Shown: positions 1 to 8,266, counted from the stretch's first letter. The stretch: 13,366 bases of DNA from Desulfuromonas sp. SDB (GCA_001412365.1 LKUE01000426.1:1-13366); one strand, 5' to 3'. A program made the numbers and translations. The notes: generated by a model not told the origin, from the letters alone.

Positions 1-168
1 TGAATTTATTCAATCATTTCTGGTTATGAATCCTCCAGGTGAGATTTCGGTGTTTATCTGTGGTTATAATCAGGGCGAGGAGGGCGGCACCCTGTGAATC
101 CTGTCAATAATCTGGAGTGGTGGGTGGGCATCTTGTTGATCCTGTTCTTTCCTTATGGTGAGGAGTAA
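1..168. other. non-coding left edge, no gene recognised
   Basis: I see no convincing coding region or RNA gene here. It lies downstream of the tRNA gene on the minus strand. A GC-richer patch at 71-94 has short inverted arms (CAGGG at 71-75 and CCCTG at 90-94) but no following T-run, so it is at best a weak terminator. Fragments of the type AATCCTG or GATCCTG recur several times, at about 28, 97 and 138, and resemble a decayed simple repeat. Confidence 0.3.
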
Positions 169-242
169 TGGGCGAAACAGGATTCGAACCTGTGACCTCC
201 TGCGTGTAAGGCAGGCGCTCTAACCAGCTGAGCTATCCGCCC
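169..242 (-). tRNA. tRNA-Val, anticodon UAC
   Basis: Read on the minus strand, this folds into a complete cloverleaf. A seven-pair acceptor stem runs GGGCGGA with TTCGCCC and has one G-U pair. The D-arm is AGCTCAGCTGGTTAGAGC, the anticodon stem is CCTGC/GCAGG with loop CTTACAC, and the T-arm is ACAGG-TTCGAAT-CCTGT. The discriminator base is A at 169. The anticodon TAC (positions 206-208) reads GUA and related Val codons. CCA is not encoded; the next bases are TTA. The gene sits 62 bp downstream of the valyl-tRNA synthetase gene on the same strand, so the enzyme and its substrate RNA are neighbours. Confidence 0.97.
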
Positions 243-254
243 CTGGGATATTGA

Positions 255-282
255 AATATATCAAATTGTCGGTCAAAGTCAA
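255..282 (-). promoter_or_regulatory. putative sigma70 promoter of tRNA-Val
   Basis: On the minus strand, TTGACT (277-282) is followed after 16 bp by TATATT (255-260). The tRNA 5' end is at 242, about 12 bases past the -10 box, which suits a short leader. A second TTGACC lies at 271-276. This suggests the tRNA can be transcribed on its own as well as by readthrough from valS. Confidence 0.55.
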
Positions 283-304
283 ATATAATATTATCATCGT
301 ACAG

Positions 305-2785
305 CTAGATAAATTCCAAACTGTAAGATTGATCATCTCCTGAGTTGACCTTTTCTAAATCCAGAATATGGGTGGTAGCCAGAAAATCTTCCTGAATATT
401 TTCAAATAATTTTAAATTATCAGAACCGGTCTTTAAAACTGCCTTGGTGATTTCCGCTTTCTGGGATAAGCCCTGTGATCCCCTGAACTCCCTCAACTGA
501 GCTAGAAGCTCAAAAAACATATTCCCCTGACTTTCCAGATTATCACTAAATTCAACGTCTACCAGCTGGGGCCACTTACTCAGATGAATGCTTTTCACCC
601 CTTCTTGTGTGAAAAGTTGATCGTAAATTTCTTCAGTTATATAGGGAAGGAAGGGGGCTAATAATCCAATAATAGTCCTTCCGGCGGTGTACAAAGCAAA
701 TAAAGCAGATTTCCTGGCTTTATCTCCTCTTTGTTCGACATTGTACAACCGGTCCTTCACTATTTCCAGATAGTTGTCACAGAATTCCTTCCAGAAAAAT
801 TCAATTACTGTGTTCCGGGCTAACCGGAAATCGTAATGGTCAAAATAATCAGTGCAAGCGCTGATCACCTGGTTCAATCTATAAATTATAAAATTATCCA
901 TAACTTCCGATAAATCTGATAGTTCTGGTGTATAACCTTCTAGGTGCATGGAAATAAATCTAAATGAATTCCATATTTTGGTCACCACTTTCTTGCCTAC
1001 TTCAATTTCTTCAATTCCCTTGAACTGCATATCGTATCCAGGGGAAGCATTGGCCGACCAGTATCGCAGAATATCTGCACTGTATTTTTCCAATAATTTT
1101 AAGGGAGAGGCAATATCTCCATGTTTAGACTTGGATATTTTCTCCGCCTTAAATGTTTTCTTTCCCCCTTTGATGTTAACTTTACCCGGATCTTGGGAAG
1201 GTATGGTTACAAAACCTGAAATCACCACATTTTCCCAGGGTATTGAATCATGATGGAGATGGCTCTTCAAGATAGTGTAAAAGGTCCAGGTTCTTATAAT
1301 TTCATGAGCTTGAGGTCTCAACTGCATGGGGAATAGATAATCTTTTTGATCCTTTTCTCCCCATCTGAAATTTAAATCCGGGGTTAAACTAGAGGTCGCC
1401 CAGGTATCCAGTATATCTGTCTCCGGAGTAAAATCAGTTCCCTGGCAGTGGGGGCACCTTTGATCCGGGGGCTTGTCAATTATGGGATCAATGGGCAGAT
1501 GTTCATCCTCAGGTAGTATAAATTTTCCGCAAGCATTGCAGTGCCACACCGGAATGGGTACTCCGTAAAATCTCTGGCGGGATAAACACCAGTCCCAGGC
1601 TAGATTTCTAACCCAGTCAATATACCTCTTTTTCATAAAATCAGGATACCAGTTGATTTCATCTGCCCTGGCGATTAATTCATCTTTGAGGTCCATTACC
1701 TTTAAAAACCACTGTTTTTTAGACAGGAATTCAACCGGAGTGCCGCATCTTTCATGGGTATTGACCTGATGAGATATATCTTCACTCTTTTTCACCAAAC
1801 CCATTTCATCAGCTTTTGCCAAAATTTCCTTCCTGGCTTTTTCCACAATCAGTCCTTCAAATCCTCTAGCCAGGTCATTCATTCTACCTCTTTCATCTAT
1901 GGATATTTTTAAGGGCAGCTCATGCTTCTGCCACCATTCAATATCCTGACGGTCGCCAAAAGTACAGCACATTACCACTCCGGTACCCTTTTCCTTATCT
2001 ACAGCAGGATCAGTTATCAGAGGAACTTCTTGACCGAACACGGGAACTTTTAAGGTTAAACCCGCTGATTTATTTATCAAATGTTCATAGCGATTGTCCT
2101 CAGGATGAATAAATACAGCCACACAGGAAGCTAATAGTTCCGGTCGGGTTGTGGCAATAACCAATGGATCCCGGTTAGGCAGTTCGAATATCAGATCATT
2201 AAATTTACTGTTGAACATTTTTTCTTCAATCTCCGCCTGGGCAATTGCAGTTTGACATTTAGGACACCACATCACCGGAGCTTGTTGATAGTAAATTCTT
2301 TGCTGTTTAAGCAGATGGATAAATGAACGTTGAGAAATTCTCCTGCTGCTCTCCTGTATCGTGGTGTAAACCTCATCCCAATCTACACTTAGAGCAATAA
2401 TCTCCCAAAGGTTCTGATACATCTGTTCATATTTCTTGCAGGTTTGATAACATTTTTCCACAAATTCATTACGGGGAAGATCAGTGGCTTTAATTTTTAA
2501 ATCTTTTTCGGTTAAAATTTCTGAAGGCAGTCCATTATCATCAAACCCCATGGGATAGTAAACATTAAAACCCTTCATTCTGAAATAGCGTACCTGGATG
2601 TCGGTATGAGTGTAGCTGAATATATGTCCGATATGCAGGCTGCCCGAAACAGTGGGAGGAGGTGTATCTACCGAATATATCTTTCCCGGTTTCCGGGGAT
2701 CAAATTTAAAAATCTTATTATCTATCCAATACTGTTTCCATTTTGACTCAATGGATTTACTGTCGTATTTTTTTTCTAAAGCCAT
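305..2785 (-). CDS. valS: valyl-tRNA synthetase, type 2
   Basis: Cytoplasmic class I aminoacyl-tRNA synthetase of 826 residues that charges tRNA-Val with valine using ATP. Visible are the HIGH signature (residues 51-54, in PPPTVSGSLHIGH) and the KMSKS-type loop KISKS (549-553). The CP1 editing domain spans about 200-345, with ATTRPELL at 211-218 and GTGVVMCCTFGD at 267-278. Zinc-type cysteine pairs occur at C174/C177, C416/C419 and C444/C447. The wording PMGFDDNGLPSE after HIGH is the pattern of the archaeal, actinobacterial and rickettsial type 2 enzymes, not the bacterial VGTDHAG type. The protein seems to lack the long C-terminal coiled-coil arm of many bacterial ValRS. ATG at 2785 is preceded by GCGAGGAA at good spacing. 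The stop is TAG. There is no room upstream for a T-box leader. Confidence 0.97.
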   Translation of the reverse strand: MALEKKYDSKSIESKWKQYWIDNKIFKFDPRKPGKIYSVDTPPPTVSGSLHIGHIFSYTHTDIQVRYFRMKGFNVYYPMGFDDNGLPSEILTEKDLKIKATDLPRNEFVEKCYQTCKKYEQMYQNLWEIIALSVDWDEVYTTIQESSRRISQRSFIHLLKQQRIYYQQAPVMWCPKCQTAIAQAEIEEKMFNSKFNDLIFELPNRDPLVIATTRPELLASCVAVFIHPEDNRYEHLINKSAGLTLKVPVFGQEVPLITDPAVDKEKGTGVVMCCTFGDRQDIEWWQKHELPLKISIDERGRMNDLARGFEGLIVEKARKEILAKADEMGLVKKSEDISHQVNTHERCGTPVEFLSKKQWFLKVMDLKDELIARADEINWYPDFMKKRYIDWVRNLAWDWCLSRQRFYGVPIPVWHCNACGKFILPEDEHLPIDPIIDKPPDQRCPHCQGTDFTPETDILDTWATSSLTPDLNFRWGEKDQKDYLFPMQLRPQAHEIIRTWTFYTILKSHLHHDSIPWENVVISGFVTIPSQDPGKVNIKGGKKTFKAEKISKSKHGDIASPLKLLEKYSADILRYWSANASPGYDMQFKGIEEIEVGKKVVTKIWNSFRFISMHLEGYTPELSDLSEVMDNFIIYRLNQVISACTDYFDHYDFRLARNTVIEFFWKEFCDNYLEIVKDRLYNVEQRGDKARKSALFALYTAGRTIIGLLAPFLPYITEEIYDQLFTQEGVKSIHLSKWPQLVDVEFSDNLESQGNMFFELLAQLREFRGSQGLSQKAEITKAVLKTGSDNLKLFENIQEDFLATTHILDLEKVNSGDDQSYSLEFI

Positions 2786-2835
2786 ATATTCCTCGCTTTA
2801 AAATTATCAGGGGTATATCTATTCTAAATATTTAG

Positions 2836-2864
2836 TATATAATAGATAAGTTTAATTTAGTCAA
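2836..2864 (-). promoter_or_regulatory. putative sigma70 promoter of valS
   Basis: On the minus strand, TTGACT (2859-2864), a 17-bp spacer and TATATA (2836-2841) lie about 50 bp before the valS ATG. The promoter falls in the 87-bp gap after the upstream ferredoxin-ATPase gene, so valS is probably not just the tail of that operon. Confidence 0.6.
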
Positions 2865-2872
2865 CGATTAGT

Positions 2873-3736
2873 CTAGCTGATTTTTTCCAGTATATTTTTA
2901 AATATATCAGAAATGGGGTGATCGGTATAACTCTCTGCAAAAATCTGCTGATTTTCCACAGATTTGTATATTTCGGTACTAAAAGGTATCTTGCCAATTA
3001 CCGGAATATTGAATTTAGCGCAGACTTCTTGAATTTTTTCAGCATTATTATCATCAATATCATATTTATTGATTATACAATAACTGGTGATTTTAAATTG
3101 TTCTGCCACCCTGATAATCCTTTCCAGGTCATGAATACCGGAAAGGGTTGGTTCAGTTACTATTACTGCCAGATTAGTACCAGTCAAAGCGGCATTAACC
3201 GGGCAGGCTATTCCCGGGGGGCCATCCACCAGAAGATATTCAGCTTTATTTTTTTGGGCAACTTTCTTAGCTTGTTTTCTTACTTCAGTAACCAGTTTAC
3301 CTGAATTTTCCTCGGCAACATTTAACTCCGCGTATACAAAACTGCCCAGGGAAGTTTCAGATTGGTACAACATTCCAGTTGAATTTATTGTGAAATCTAT
3401 TGCTTTTAGTTCACAGGCGAAATAGCAGAATCCGCAGCCCTCGCATTTAATATGATTGATATTGTATTGACCGTCCTCATCAATCTCCACTGCATCGAAC
3501 CTGCACACTTCTTTGCATTTGCCGCATTGAACACATTTTTCCAGATCAATCCGGTAATTATTCCCTGATTTGAATTCATGCTGGCTAACCGGGGTTGATT
3601 TTATCAGTAAATTCAAATTTGCCGCATCTACATCACAATCGGCAATTACTTTATTTTCTAATAGGTAAGCCAAGCTGGCGGTTATGGTGGTTTTGCCAGT
3701 CCCTCCCTTACCGCTAATTACAGTTATCTCTTTCAT
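2873..3736 (-). CDS. MinD/Mrp-family ATPase with 2[4Fe-4S] ferredoxin insert (1)
   Basis: A 287-residue cytosolic P-loop ATPase of the SIMIBI class (COG1149 type). The deviant Walker A motif GKGGTGKTT is at 9-17 and the switch motif DGPPGIAC at 171-178. A ferredoxin domain is inserted in the ATPase fold, with two CxxCxxCxxxC clusters at C68/71/74/78 and C98/101/104/108. Family members are thought to couple nucleotide hydrolysis to assembly or transfer of metal clusters; the exact substrate is not shown here. It is a paralogue of the next gene upstream, and only 4 bp separate them. A GAGGGATAG ribosome site lies at the end of that gene, suggesting translational coupling. It is last of three genes starting with a double NifX-like protein. 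Confidence 0.9.
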   Translation of the reverse strand: MKEITVISGKGGTGKTTITASLAYLLENKVIADCDVDAANLNLLIKSTPVSQHEFKSGNNYRIDLEKCVQCGKCKEVCRFDAVEIDEDGQYNINHIKCEGCGFCYFACELKAIDFTINSTGMLYQSETSLGSFVYAELNVAEENSGKLVTEVRKQAKKVAQKNKAEYLLVDGPPGIACPVNAALTGTNLAVIVTEPTLSGIHDLERIIRVAEQFKITSYCIINKYDIDDNNAEKIQEVCAKFNIPVIGKIPFSTEIYKSVENQQIFAESYTDHPISDIFKNILEKIS

Positions 3737-3740
3737 TTTT

Positions 3741-4583
3741 CTATCCCTCTAAATTTATCTTTTCAACAATATTGTGGAAAATTTTACTGTATTCAGGATA
3801 ATCTATAACCAGTTCGCCCCGGGCGTAAATTTGAGAAATTTTCCGGTCATCATTAATTTTAGCCAAAATATTTAAATTTTCCTGATTACAGTAATTATCA
3901 ATTAAATCAGTATTTCCGGAAGTCCGGTTGACAACCACTGAACAAGGAAGGGCTAATTTTTTTACAACTTCCACTGATAATTTCAAATCATGAAGACCAA
4001 ATGGAGTAGATTCGGTAACTAGGATGACGTAATCTGATTTACTCAATGCAGCAATTAATGAACAAGATGTACCCGGCGGGCAGTCAAAGATATTAATATT
4101 ATTTTTATCCATTTTTCCAGTTAGATCATTGATCACCGGTACCGGCATCGGTTCACCTAGGTTTAATTCTCCTTGATAGCAGTTTAGTTTTCCGGAATAA
4201 CCCTGCTGAATTTTTCCAATAACTCTGGGTTTTTCCGCTATAGCCTGACTTGGGCAAAAATAACTACAGCTTCCACAGCCGTGACAGAGTTCAGGAAAAA
4301 CTAATACTTTTTGTTTAGCTACAATAATTGCATTGAACTGACAAACCTCAGAACATTTTCCGCAGTAAGTGCATTTTTGATCATCTACTTGGGGTACTGG
4401 AATTGAAACACTTTGCTCGAACTTAAAATCAGGTTTTAAAAATATATGCCCGTTAGGTTCCTCTACATCACCATCCAGATAGCAAACCGGAATCTTCTGC
4501 TGCTGAGATATTACTTTGGCTAAATTAGTAGCCAGAAAGGTTTTACCAGTTCCTCCCTTACCGCTGGCAACTGCAATATTCAT
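3741..4583 (-). CDS. MinD/Mrp-family ATPase with 2[4Fe-4S] ferredoxin insert (2)
   Basis: A 280-residue paralogue of the downstream gene, with the same plan. Walker A GKGGTGKT is at 8-15, and ferredoxin clusters are at C71/74/77/81 and C100/103/106/110. The switch motif DCPPGTSC is at 167-174; the cysteine after the first D is also common in this family. The two proteins differ enough to suggest a heterodimer rather than a recent duplication; that is inference. The start ATG at 4583 has no clear Shine-Dalgarno, so translation may depend on the upstream gene 12 bp away. Such adjacent pairs of ferredoxin-ATPases are typical of anaerobes and are found near NifX/ORP-like proteins, for example around the orange-protein locus of Desulfovibrio. 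Confidence 0.9.
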   Translation of the reverse strand: MNIAVASGKGGTGKTFLATNLAKVISQQQKIPVCYLDGDVEEPNGHIFLKPDFKFEQSVSIPVPQVDDQKCTYCGKCSEVCQFNAIIVAKQKVLVFPELCHGCGSCSYFCPSQAIAEKPRVIGKIQQGYSGKLNCYQGELNLGEPMPVPVINDLTGKMDKNNINIFDCPPGTSCSLIAALSKSDYVILVTESTPFGLHDLKLSVEVVKKLALPCSVVVNRTSGNTDLIDNYCNQENLNILAKINDDRKISQIYARGELVIDYPEYSKIFHNIVEKINLEG

Positions 4584-4595
4584 GATGGTAAAACA

Positions 4596-5336
4596 TCAAT
4601 TCTGACCGTGATGTCCAGCCACGGTAGGACTGTCAATTGGTTTAATTTCGCCAGATTTAAATTTTTTAATTATTTCAGAAATTTTACCGCCAGGGGAGAC
4701 ATACATCTTAATGTTAAAACTGTTCAATGCATTTGCAGCATTAGGACCAAAATTGCCAGCTATTACCCCTTTTACTCCTTTATTCGCCACAAGCTGAGAA
4801 GCACTGGATCCAGCTCCCTGGGCATATTGAACACTGCTGTTTTCAATAGATTCATATTGGTCAGTTTCCAAATCATATATCAGGAAATAGGGTGCCCTGC
4901 CAAACCGAGGATCCATTTCACTATCCAGATCAGCTCCGGTTGAAGAAACGATAATCTTTCCTTGTTGTCTTTCCTGACAATCTCCGCTGTTATTGTGTTG
5001 CCCATCCGGGTGTTCACACATACTCTCTCCTCCGTCTAAGGAACCGGAAGCGAACTGTTCAATAGCTGATTGTACCGATCCTGAAACTCCAACTACTGAC
5101 TGGATATTGTAATTGTCAAAAAGCTGTTTAGCCCGATGTCCCATCCCTCCGGCGATGATTACTGAAACTCCTCTTTCACTTAAGAATTTAGGCAGAAAAC
5201 CAGGACTATGACCGGGATTATTTATTTCCTGAACATCTAATACTTTTCCATTTTCCACTTCTGCTATAGTAAAGGTGGGGCATCTGCCAAAATGAGGATA
5301 AACCTGCTTATCTCCAGTTGAAATTGCAATTTTCAT
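4596..5336 (-). CDS. double-domain NifX/NifB-C-like metal-cofactor protein
   Basis: A 246-residue protein made of two tandem dinitrogenase iron-molybdenum cofactor domains (Pfam DiNase_FeMo-co; the MTH1175, NifX, NafY and ORP fold). Domain 1 covers about 1-105 (KIAISTGDK, HFGRCPTF, IIAGGMG). Domain 2 covers about 127-236 (KIIVSSTGADLDSEMDPRFGRAPYF, VIAGNFG). They are joined by a linker with possible metal ligands C107, H109, H114 and C120, and the C-terminus GHHGQN adds two histidines. Single-domain relatives bind Fe-Mo precursors or, in ORP, a Mo-Cu sulfide cluster; the ligand here is unknown. AAGGAG lies 5 bases before the ATG. This is the first gene of a likely operon with two ferredoxin-ATPases, and no other nitrogenase gene is present, so nitrogen fixation need not be involved. 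Confidence 0.88.
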   Translation of the reverse strand: MKIAISTGDKQVYPHFGRCPTFTIAEVENGKVLDVQEINNPGHSPGFLPKFLSERGVSVIIAGGMGHRAKQLFDNYNIQSVVGVSGSVQSAIEQFASGSLDGGESMCEHPDGQHNNSGDCQERQQGKIIVSSTGADLDSEMDPRFGRAPYFLIYDLETDQYESIENSSVQYAQGAGSSASQLVANKGVKGVIAGNFGPNAANALNSFNIKMYVSPGGKISEIIKKFKSGEIKPIDSPTVAGHHGQN

Positions 5337-5552
5337 AAAATCTCCTTGTTGATATGTAAATGTTAAAAATTTAGGTCAATATACATCAATGATTATTATA
5401 ATGCAAATTAAGTTTATTAAATTAACAATACGGGTAGCGTTTAAACCACTTATTATTCTTTCCAGTTATAAAAATAAGCTGCCGGATTGCTGAAATCTAA
5501 CTTTATTACTACAAGAGATTGTTTAAATTTTAAAATATTTTTATCAGATCAA
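5337..5552. other. AT-rich intergenic region with weak -10
   Basis: This 216-bp gap separates the end of the MtfA-like gene from the start of the NifX-like gene. On the minus strand a perfect TATAAT lies at 5395-5400, about 60 bp before the NifX start, but no good -35 stands 16-18 bp away. I find no clear intrinsic terminator for the upstream operon and no recognisable riboswitch. Confidence 0.35.
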
Positions 5553-6326
5553 TTAAACTTTATTTTTACTATACTTACGGGGATCCTGTTGATAGTAATT
5601 TCTTAATTGCTCATACATCTTAGGATGGATTTTAGACAGCTGATTAGGCTTTTCAAAAAACAATTCAGTGGCTACTGCAAAGAATTCAGCAGGATTAGTA
5701 GCTGCATAATCTCCCAATATATCTTGTTTGTGCATTTCAAGTTCATGAATGAGTTTGTTAAAATCTTCGCTCATAACCTTAACCCAAGCCGAATAACTTT
5801 TCCGGTCAGTGATGACCGGAGTTCCGTCGGCGACATTGTCTTCGCTGTCCAGCTGATGGGCAAATTCATGAAAAATCAAATTTGAGCCGTCATCCAGGTG
5901 CTTTGCCCCTTTGAGAACATGATCCCAGGCAAGGACAACTGTTCCTTTAATCCATGACTCCCCCAGCCGGGCTTGAGATCCTACAGTGACTACTCCTAAA
6001 TTCATAGAATATTGATTTGGGGCAATGTAGCCATGAGGATAAACTAAAATAGTGTTTAATTTTGAATAGTAATCTGTTTTCCGGTTAAGCAGCAGTATAC
6101 AAGCCTGAGTGGCAATGGTGACCTTTATCTCATCATTTAATACTAATCCTCCGCATCCCTCAAAATTTTTCTCCGCCATGAAGATCTTTACATCATCTAA
6201 TAATTCCTGCTGTAGTTTTTCCGGTAATTTTTCATAGAGCGGCACATTATTTCGGATAATCTCCAGCCAGTTGACCGGAAAAGGTTTGTTCAGTATTCTT
6301 TTTCTTCTGAATTTTTTAAATAACAT
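5553..6326 (-). CDS. mtfA: MtfA-like zinc peptidase (M90 family)
   Basis: A 257-residue soluble protein related to E. coli MtfA, which binds the glucose repressor Mlc and has metal-dependent aminopeptidase activity. The zinc site HEFAH is at 153-157, in the family context LIFHEFAHQLD. The third ligand is probably E214 in NPAEFFAVATELFF (211-224), also a family hallmark. Length matches the family. Position 6326 is the only reasonable ATG near the family N-terminus, but it lacks a clear ribosome site. The gene is last in the string, 30 bp after the methyltransferase. Its place behind a metal/thiol export operon is unusual. Whether it has anything to do with Mlc or sugar control here cannot be judged, since no partner is in view. 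Confidence 0.88.
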   Translation of the reverse strand: MLFKKFRRKRILNKPFPVNWLEIIRNNVPLYEKLPEKLQQELLDDVKIFMAEKNFEGCGGLVLNDEIKVTIATQACILLLNRKTDYYSKLNTILVYPHGYIAPNQYSMNLGVVTVGSQARLGESWIKGTVVLAWDHVLKGAKHLDDGSNLIFHEFAHQLDSEDNVADGTPVITDRKSYSAWVKVMSEDFNKLIHELEMHKQDILGDYAATNPAEFFAVATELFFEKPNQLSKIHPKMYEQLRNYYQQDPRKYSKNKV

Positions 6327-6356
6327 AATTAATATTAAATCATCAAAACAAAGTTA

Positions 6357-7016
6357 TTAATGTACTTGTTTTTTCAGAACAAAATAAACTGATTCAAATA
6401 GCTCCGGGGATTTTTTAAATTCCCGGATATAGTTCATTTCTTCTCGAAATAACTGTTTGTCATCTAAATCACTGAGTGACTTTTCCAGGCATTTAAAATA
6501 ATCATTCCACCAGATATTCCGGTCAAGTTCAAAACAATCTATTATCTCAAAATTATTTAGATTAAAAATATTCTTTTTTTTCTGTATATCCTTTTTTTCA
6601 TCATGAATTATCATATAACCATTATTTTCAAGCATTTCCTTGAGAATCAGAAATCCTGATTGAAATCCAACTATATGCAGTATTCCTTCAGCTAAAATCA
6701 GATCAAATTTCTGCTGGTATTTTTCTGTCTGAAAAAACGATGCTTGTATTAGTTTAAGCCGTTCTGTAAAACCTAATTTATCTATTTTTTGTCTGAACCA
6801 GCTTAAACTTTCCTCATCCTGGTCAACTGCAACCACAAAAGCATCATCAATTTCTCTGAGCAGGGCTATACTGGGAACTCCGGTTCCACAGCCGATATCC
6901 AGGATAACCGGACGGTGAATTTTATGGATTTTATTGAAAGCTTGAACAGTGTAGCTGGTCAGGTTTTCCCTGCATTGATCAGTTAAGATAAGTTTGTTTT
7001 CAATTTCATTGGACAT
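6357..7016 (-). CDS. class I SAM-dependent methyltransferase
   Basis: A 219-residue cytosolic methyltransferase of unknown substrate. Motif I, VILDIGCGTGVPS, spans 37-49. The acidic residue that would hold the SAM ribose is D65 (VVAVDQD), and the post-core motif FDLILAEGILHIVG is at 104-117. The C-terminal third (about 140-219) is charged and rich in aromatic residues (IWWNDYF near 168-174) and may shape the substrate pocket. It does not show the spaced conserved cysteines of arsenite methyltransferase ArsM. It follows the COG0701 permease by 62 bp on the same strand without an evident promoter or terminator, so it is probably part of the same operon. Methylation of a metalloid or thiol ligand before export is an inference from position only. 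Confidence 0.8.
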   Translation of the reverse strand: MSNEIENKLILTDQCRENLTSYTVQAFNKIHKIHRPVILDIGCGTGVPSIALLREIDDAFVVAVDQDEESLSWFRQKIDKLGFTERLKLIQASFFQTEKYQQKFDLILAEGILHIVGFQSGFLILKEMLENNGYMIIHDEKKDIQKKKNIFNLNNFEIIDCFELDRNIWWNDYFKCLEKSLSDLDDKQLFREEMNYIREFKKSPELFESVYFVLKKQVH

Positions 7017-7078
7017 AAAAAAATACTATCAGTTTTACACTGCTTTATTAACCATATTTTTAATATCCTTAACCGAAA

Positions 7079-8266
7079 TCAAGTAATTAAGCCATAACCC
7101 ATTCCCGCTAAAGTGGACATGACAATAACTAGTCCCACATAGGTTATAGTTTTCTTAACTCCCAATTCGCTTCCAATCACCAGTATGGAAGGAAGTGAAA
7201 GGGAAGGACCGGATAACAGCAGTGCCAGGGATGGTCCTTTGGCCATTCCTGACCCAATTAATCCCTGCATAATTGGAACTTCAGTTAGGGTTGCAAAGTA
7301 CATAAATGCACCAGAAATTGAAGCGATGAAATTCGACATAATGGAATTATCTCCTACTAGTCTGGTTATCCATTCAGAAGGAATTAATGCATCATGACCA
7401 GGTCTTCCTAATAAAAATCCGGCTAATATCACTCCTCCAAAAAGAAGAGGCAATATCTGCAGAGTAAAATCTCGGGTGGCAATAATCCATTCTTTTAATT
7501 CATCTTTTTTAAACCAGCTAACCAGGGCGAAGATTAAAATAACTCCAAACCCTGCAGTGATAAAGTACTTGGCTTTGTAAATAAAATCCCATACTGGTAG
7601 CTGTCCTTTAGACGGAGCCCAGTTGACAAAGACAAGTATTCCCACCATTGAAAATAAATAAATCACATTCTGCAATAAAGATCTGGAACTGTCATCAGAA
7701 ATAGATTGAAATAACTTTTCATCAGTTAATCTCTTTTCATCATCTTTTCTGTAGATAAAATGCATTAGAAGTCCAATTAAAAAGGCAAATATAACCGCTC
7801 CAACTGCCCGGGCCAAGCCTAACTGCGCCCCTAAAACCTTGGCAGTTAGCACAATGGCCAGAATATTGATTGCCGGACCTGAATACAAAAATGAAACCGC
7901 GGGGCCAATACCCGCCCCTTTTTTGTATATGCCTTTAAATAAGGGCAAAACTGTGCAGGAACAAACAGCGAGAATTGCTCCCGATACTGAAGCAACCGAG
8001 TAAGCTAAAAATTTATTTGCCTTGGGTCCAAGGTAGCGGGTTACCGCCTGCTGATTTAAAAAGACCATAATTGCCCCGGCAATAAAAAACGCGGGGATCA
8101 AGCACAGCAGAACATGTTCCCGGGCATACTCCTGCAGCATCATCAGCGCTTCGTTTACCGCCAGATTGATTTTCGGATCAGAAAAGGGGACTAGAAATAC
8201 TAAAATGAATATACCAGCTAAGATAATCAACTTGGCATTAGGATGATTAAACCATTTCTCATTCAT
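7079..8266 (-). CDS. COG0701 (ArsP/DUF318-type) membrane permease
   Basis: An integral membrane permease of about 395 residues with roughly eight to ten hydrophobic segments (Pfam ArsP_1/DUF318). Numbered from the chosen start, the family signature AVCSCTVLPLFKGI puts C102 and C104 in a membrane segment, and SGPAINILA follows. A second, repeat-like SGPSLSLPSILVI occurs in the C-terminal half. A charged loop (about 173-195) divides the two halves. Relatives include ArsP, which exports trivalent organoarsenicals, and permeases of unknown substrate beside DGC and thioredoxin genes. I chose ATG at 8266 because GGGAGAGA precedes it; the longer reading frame to 8305 begins with TTG. With this start the gene overlaps the DGC gene by 8 bp (ATGAATGA), indicating coupled translation. 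Confidence 0.9.
   Translation of the reverse strand: MNEKWFNHPNAKLIILAGIFILVFLVPFSDPKINLAVNEALMMLQEYAREHVLLCLIPAFFIAGAIMVFLNQQAVTRYLGPKANKFLAYSVASVSGAILAVCSCTVLPLFKGIYKKGAGIGPAVSFLYSGPAINILAIVLTAKVLGAQLGLARAVGAVIFAFLIGLLMHFIYRKDDEKRLTDEKLFQSISDDSSRSLLQNVIYLFSMVGILVFVNWAPSKGQLPVWDFIYKAKYFITAGFGVILIFALVSWFKKDELKEWIIATRDFTLQILPLLFGGVILAGFLLGRPGHDALIPSEWITRLVGDNSIMSNFIASISGAFMYFATLTEVPIMQGLIGSGMAKGPSLALLLSGPSLSLPSILVIGSELGVKKTITYVGLVIVMSTLAGMGYGLIT

Noticed and set aside
71-94. Intrinsic terminator after tRNA-Val
   Set aside because: The arms are only 5 bp around a 14-base loop with no T-run on the minus strand.
948-1253. Plus-strand open frame inside valS, and similar antisense frames over other genes (for example 2918-3304, 9646-10065, 12364-12741)
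   Set aside because: They lie opposite or inside well-supported genes, show no family motifs, and look like shadows of the coding strand.
2786-2872. T-box leader upstream of valS
   Set aside because: The gap is only 87 bp, and the promoter found leaves far too short a leader for a T-box.
6357-7016. Arsenite methyltransferase ArsM
   Set aside because: Only the general SAM fold motifs are present. The protein is short and lacks the spaced conserved cysteines of ArsM.
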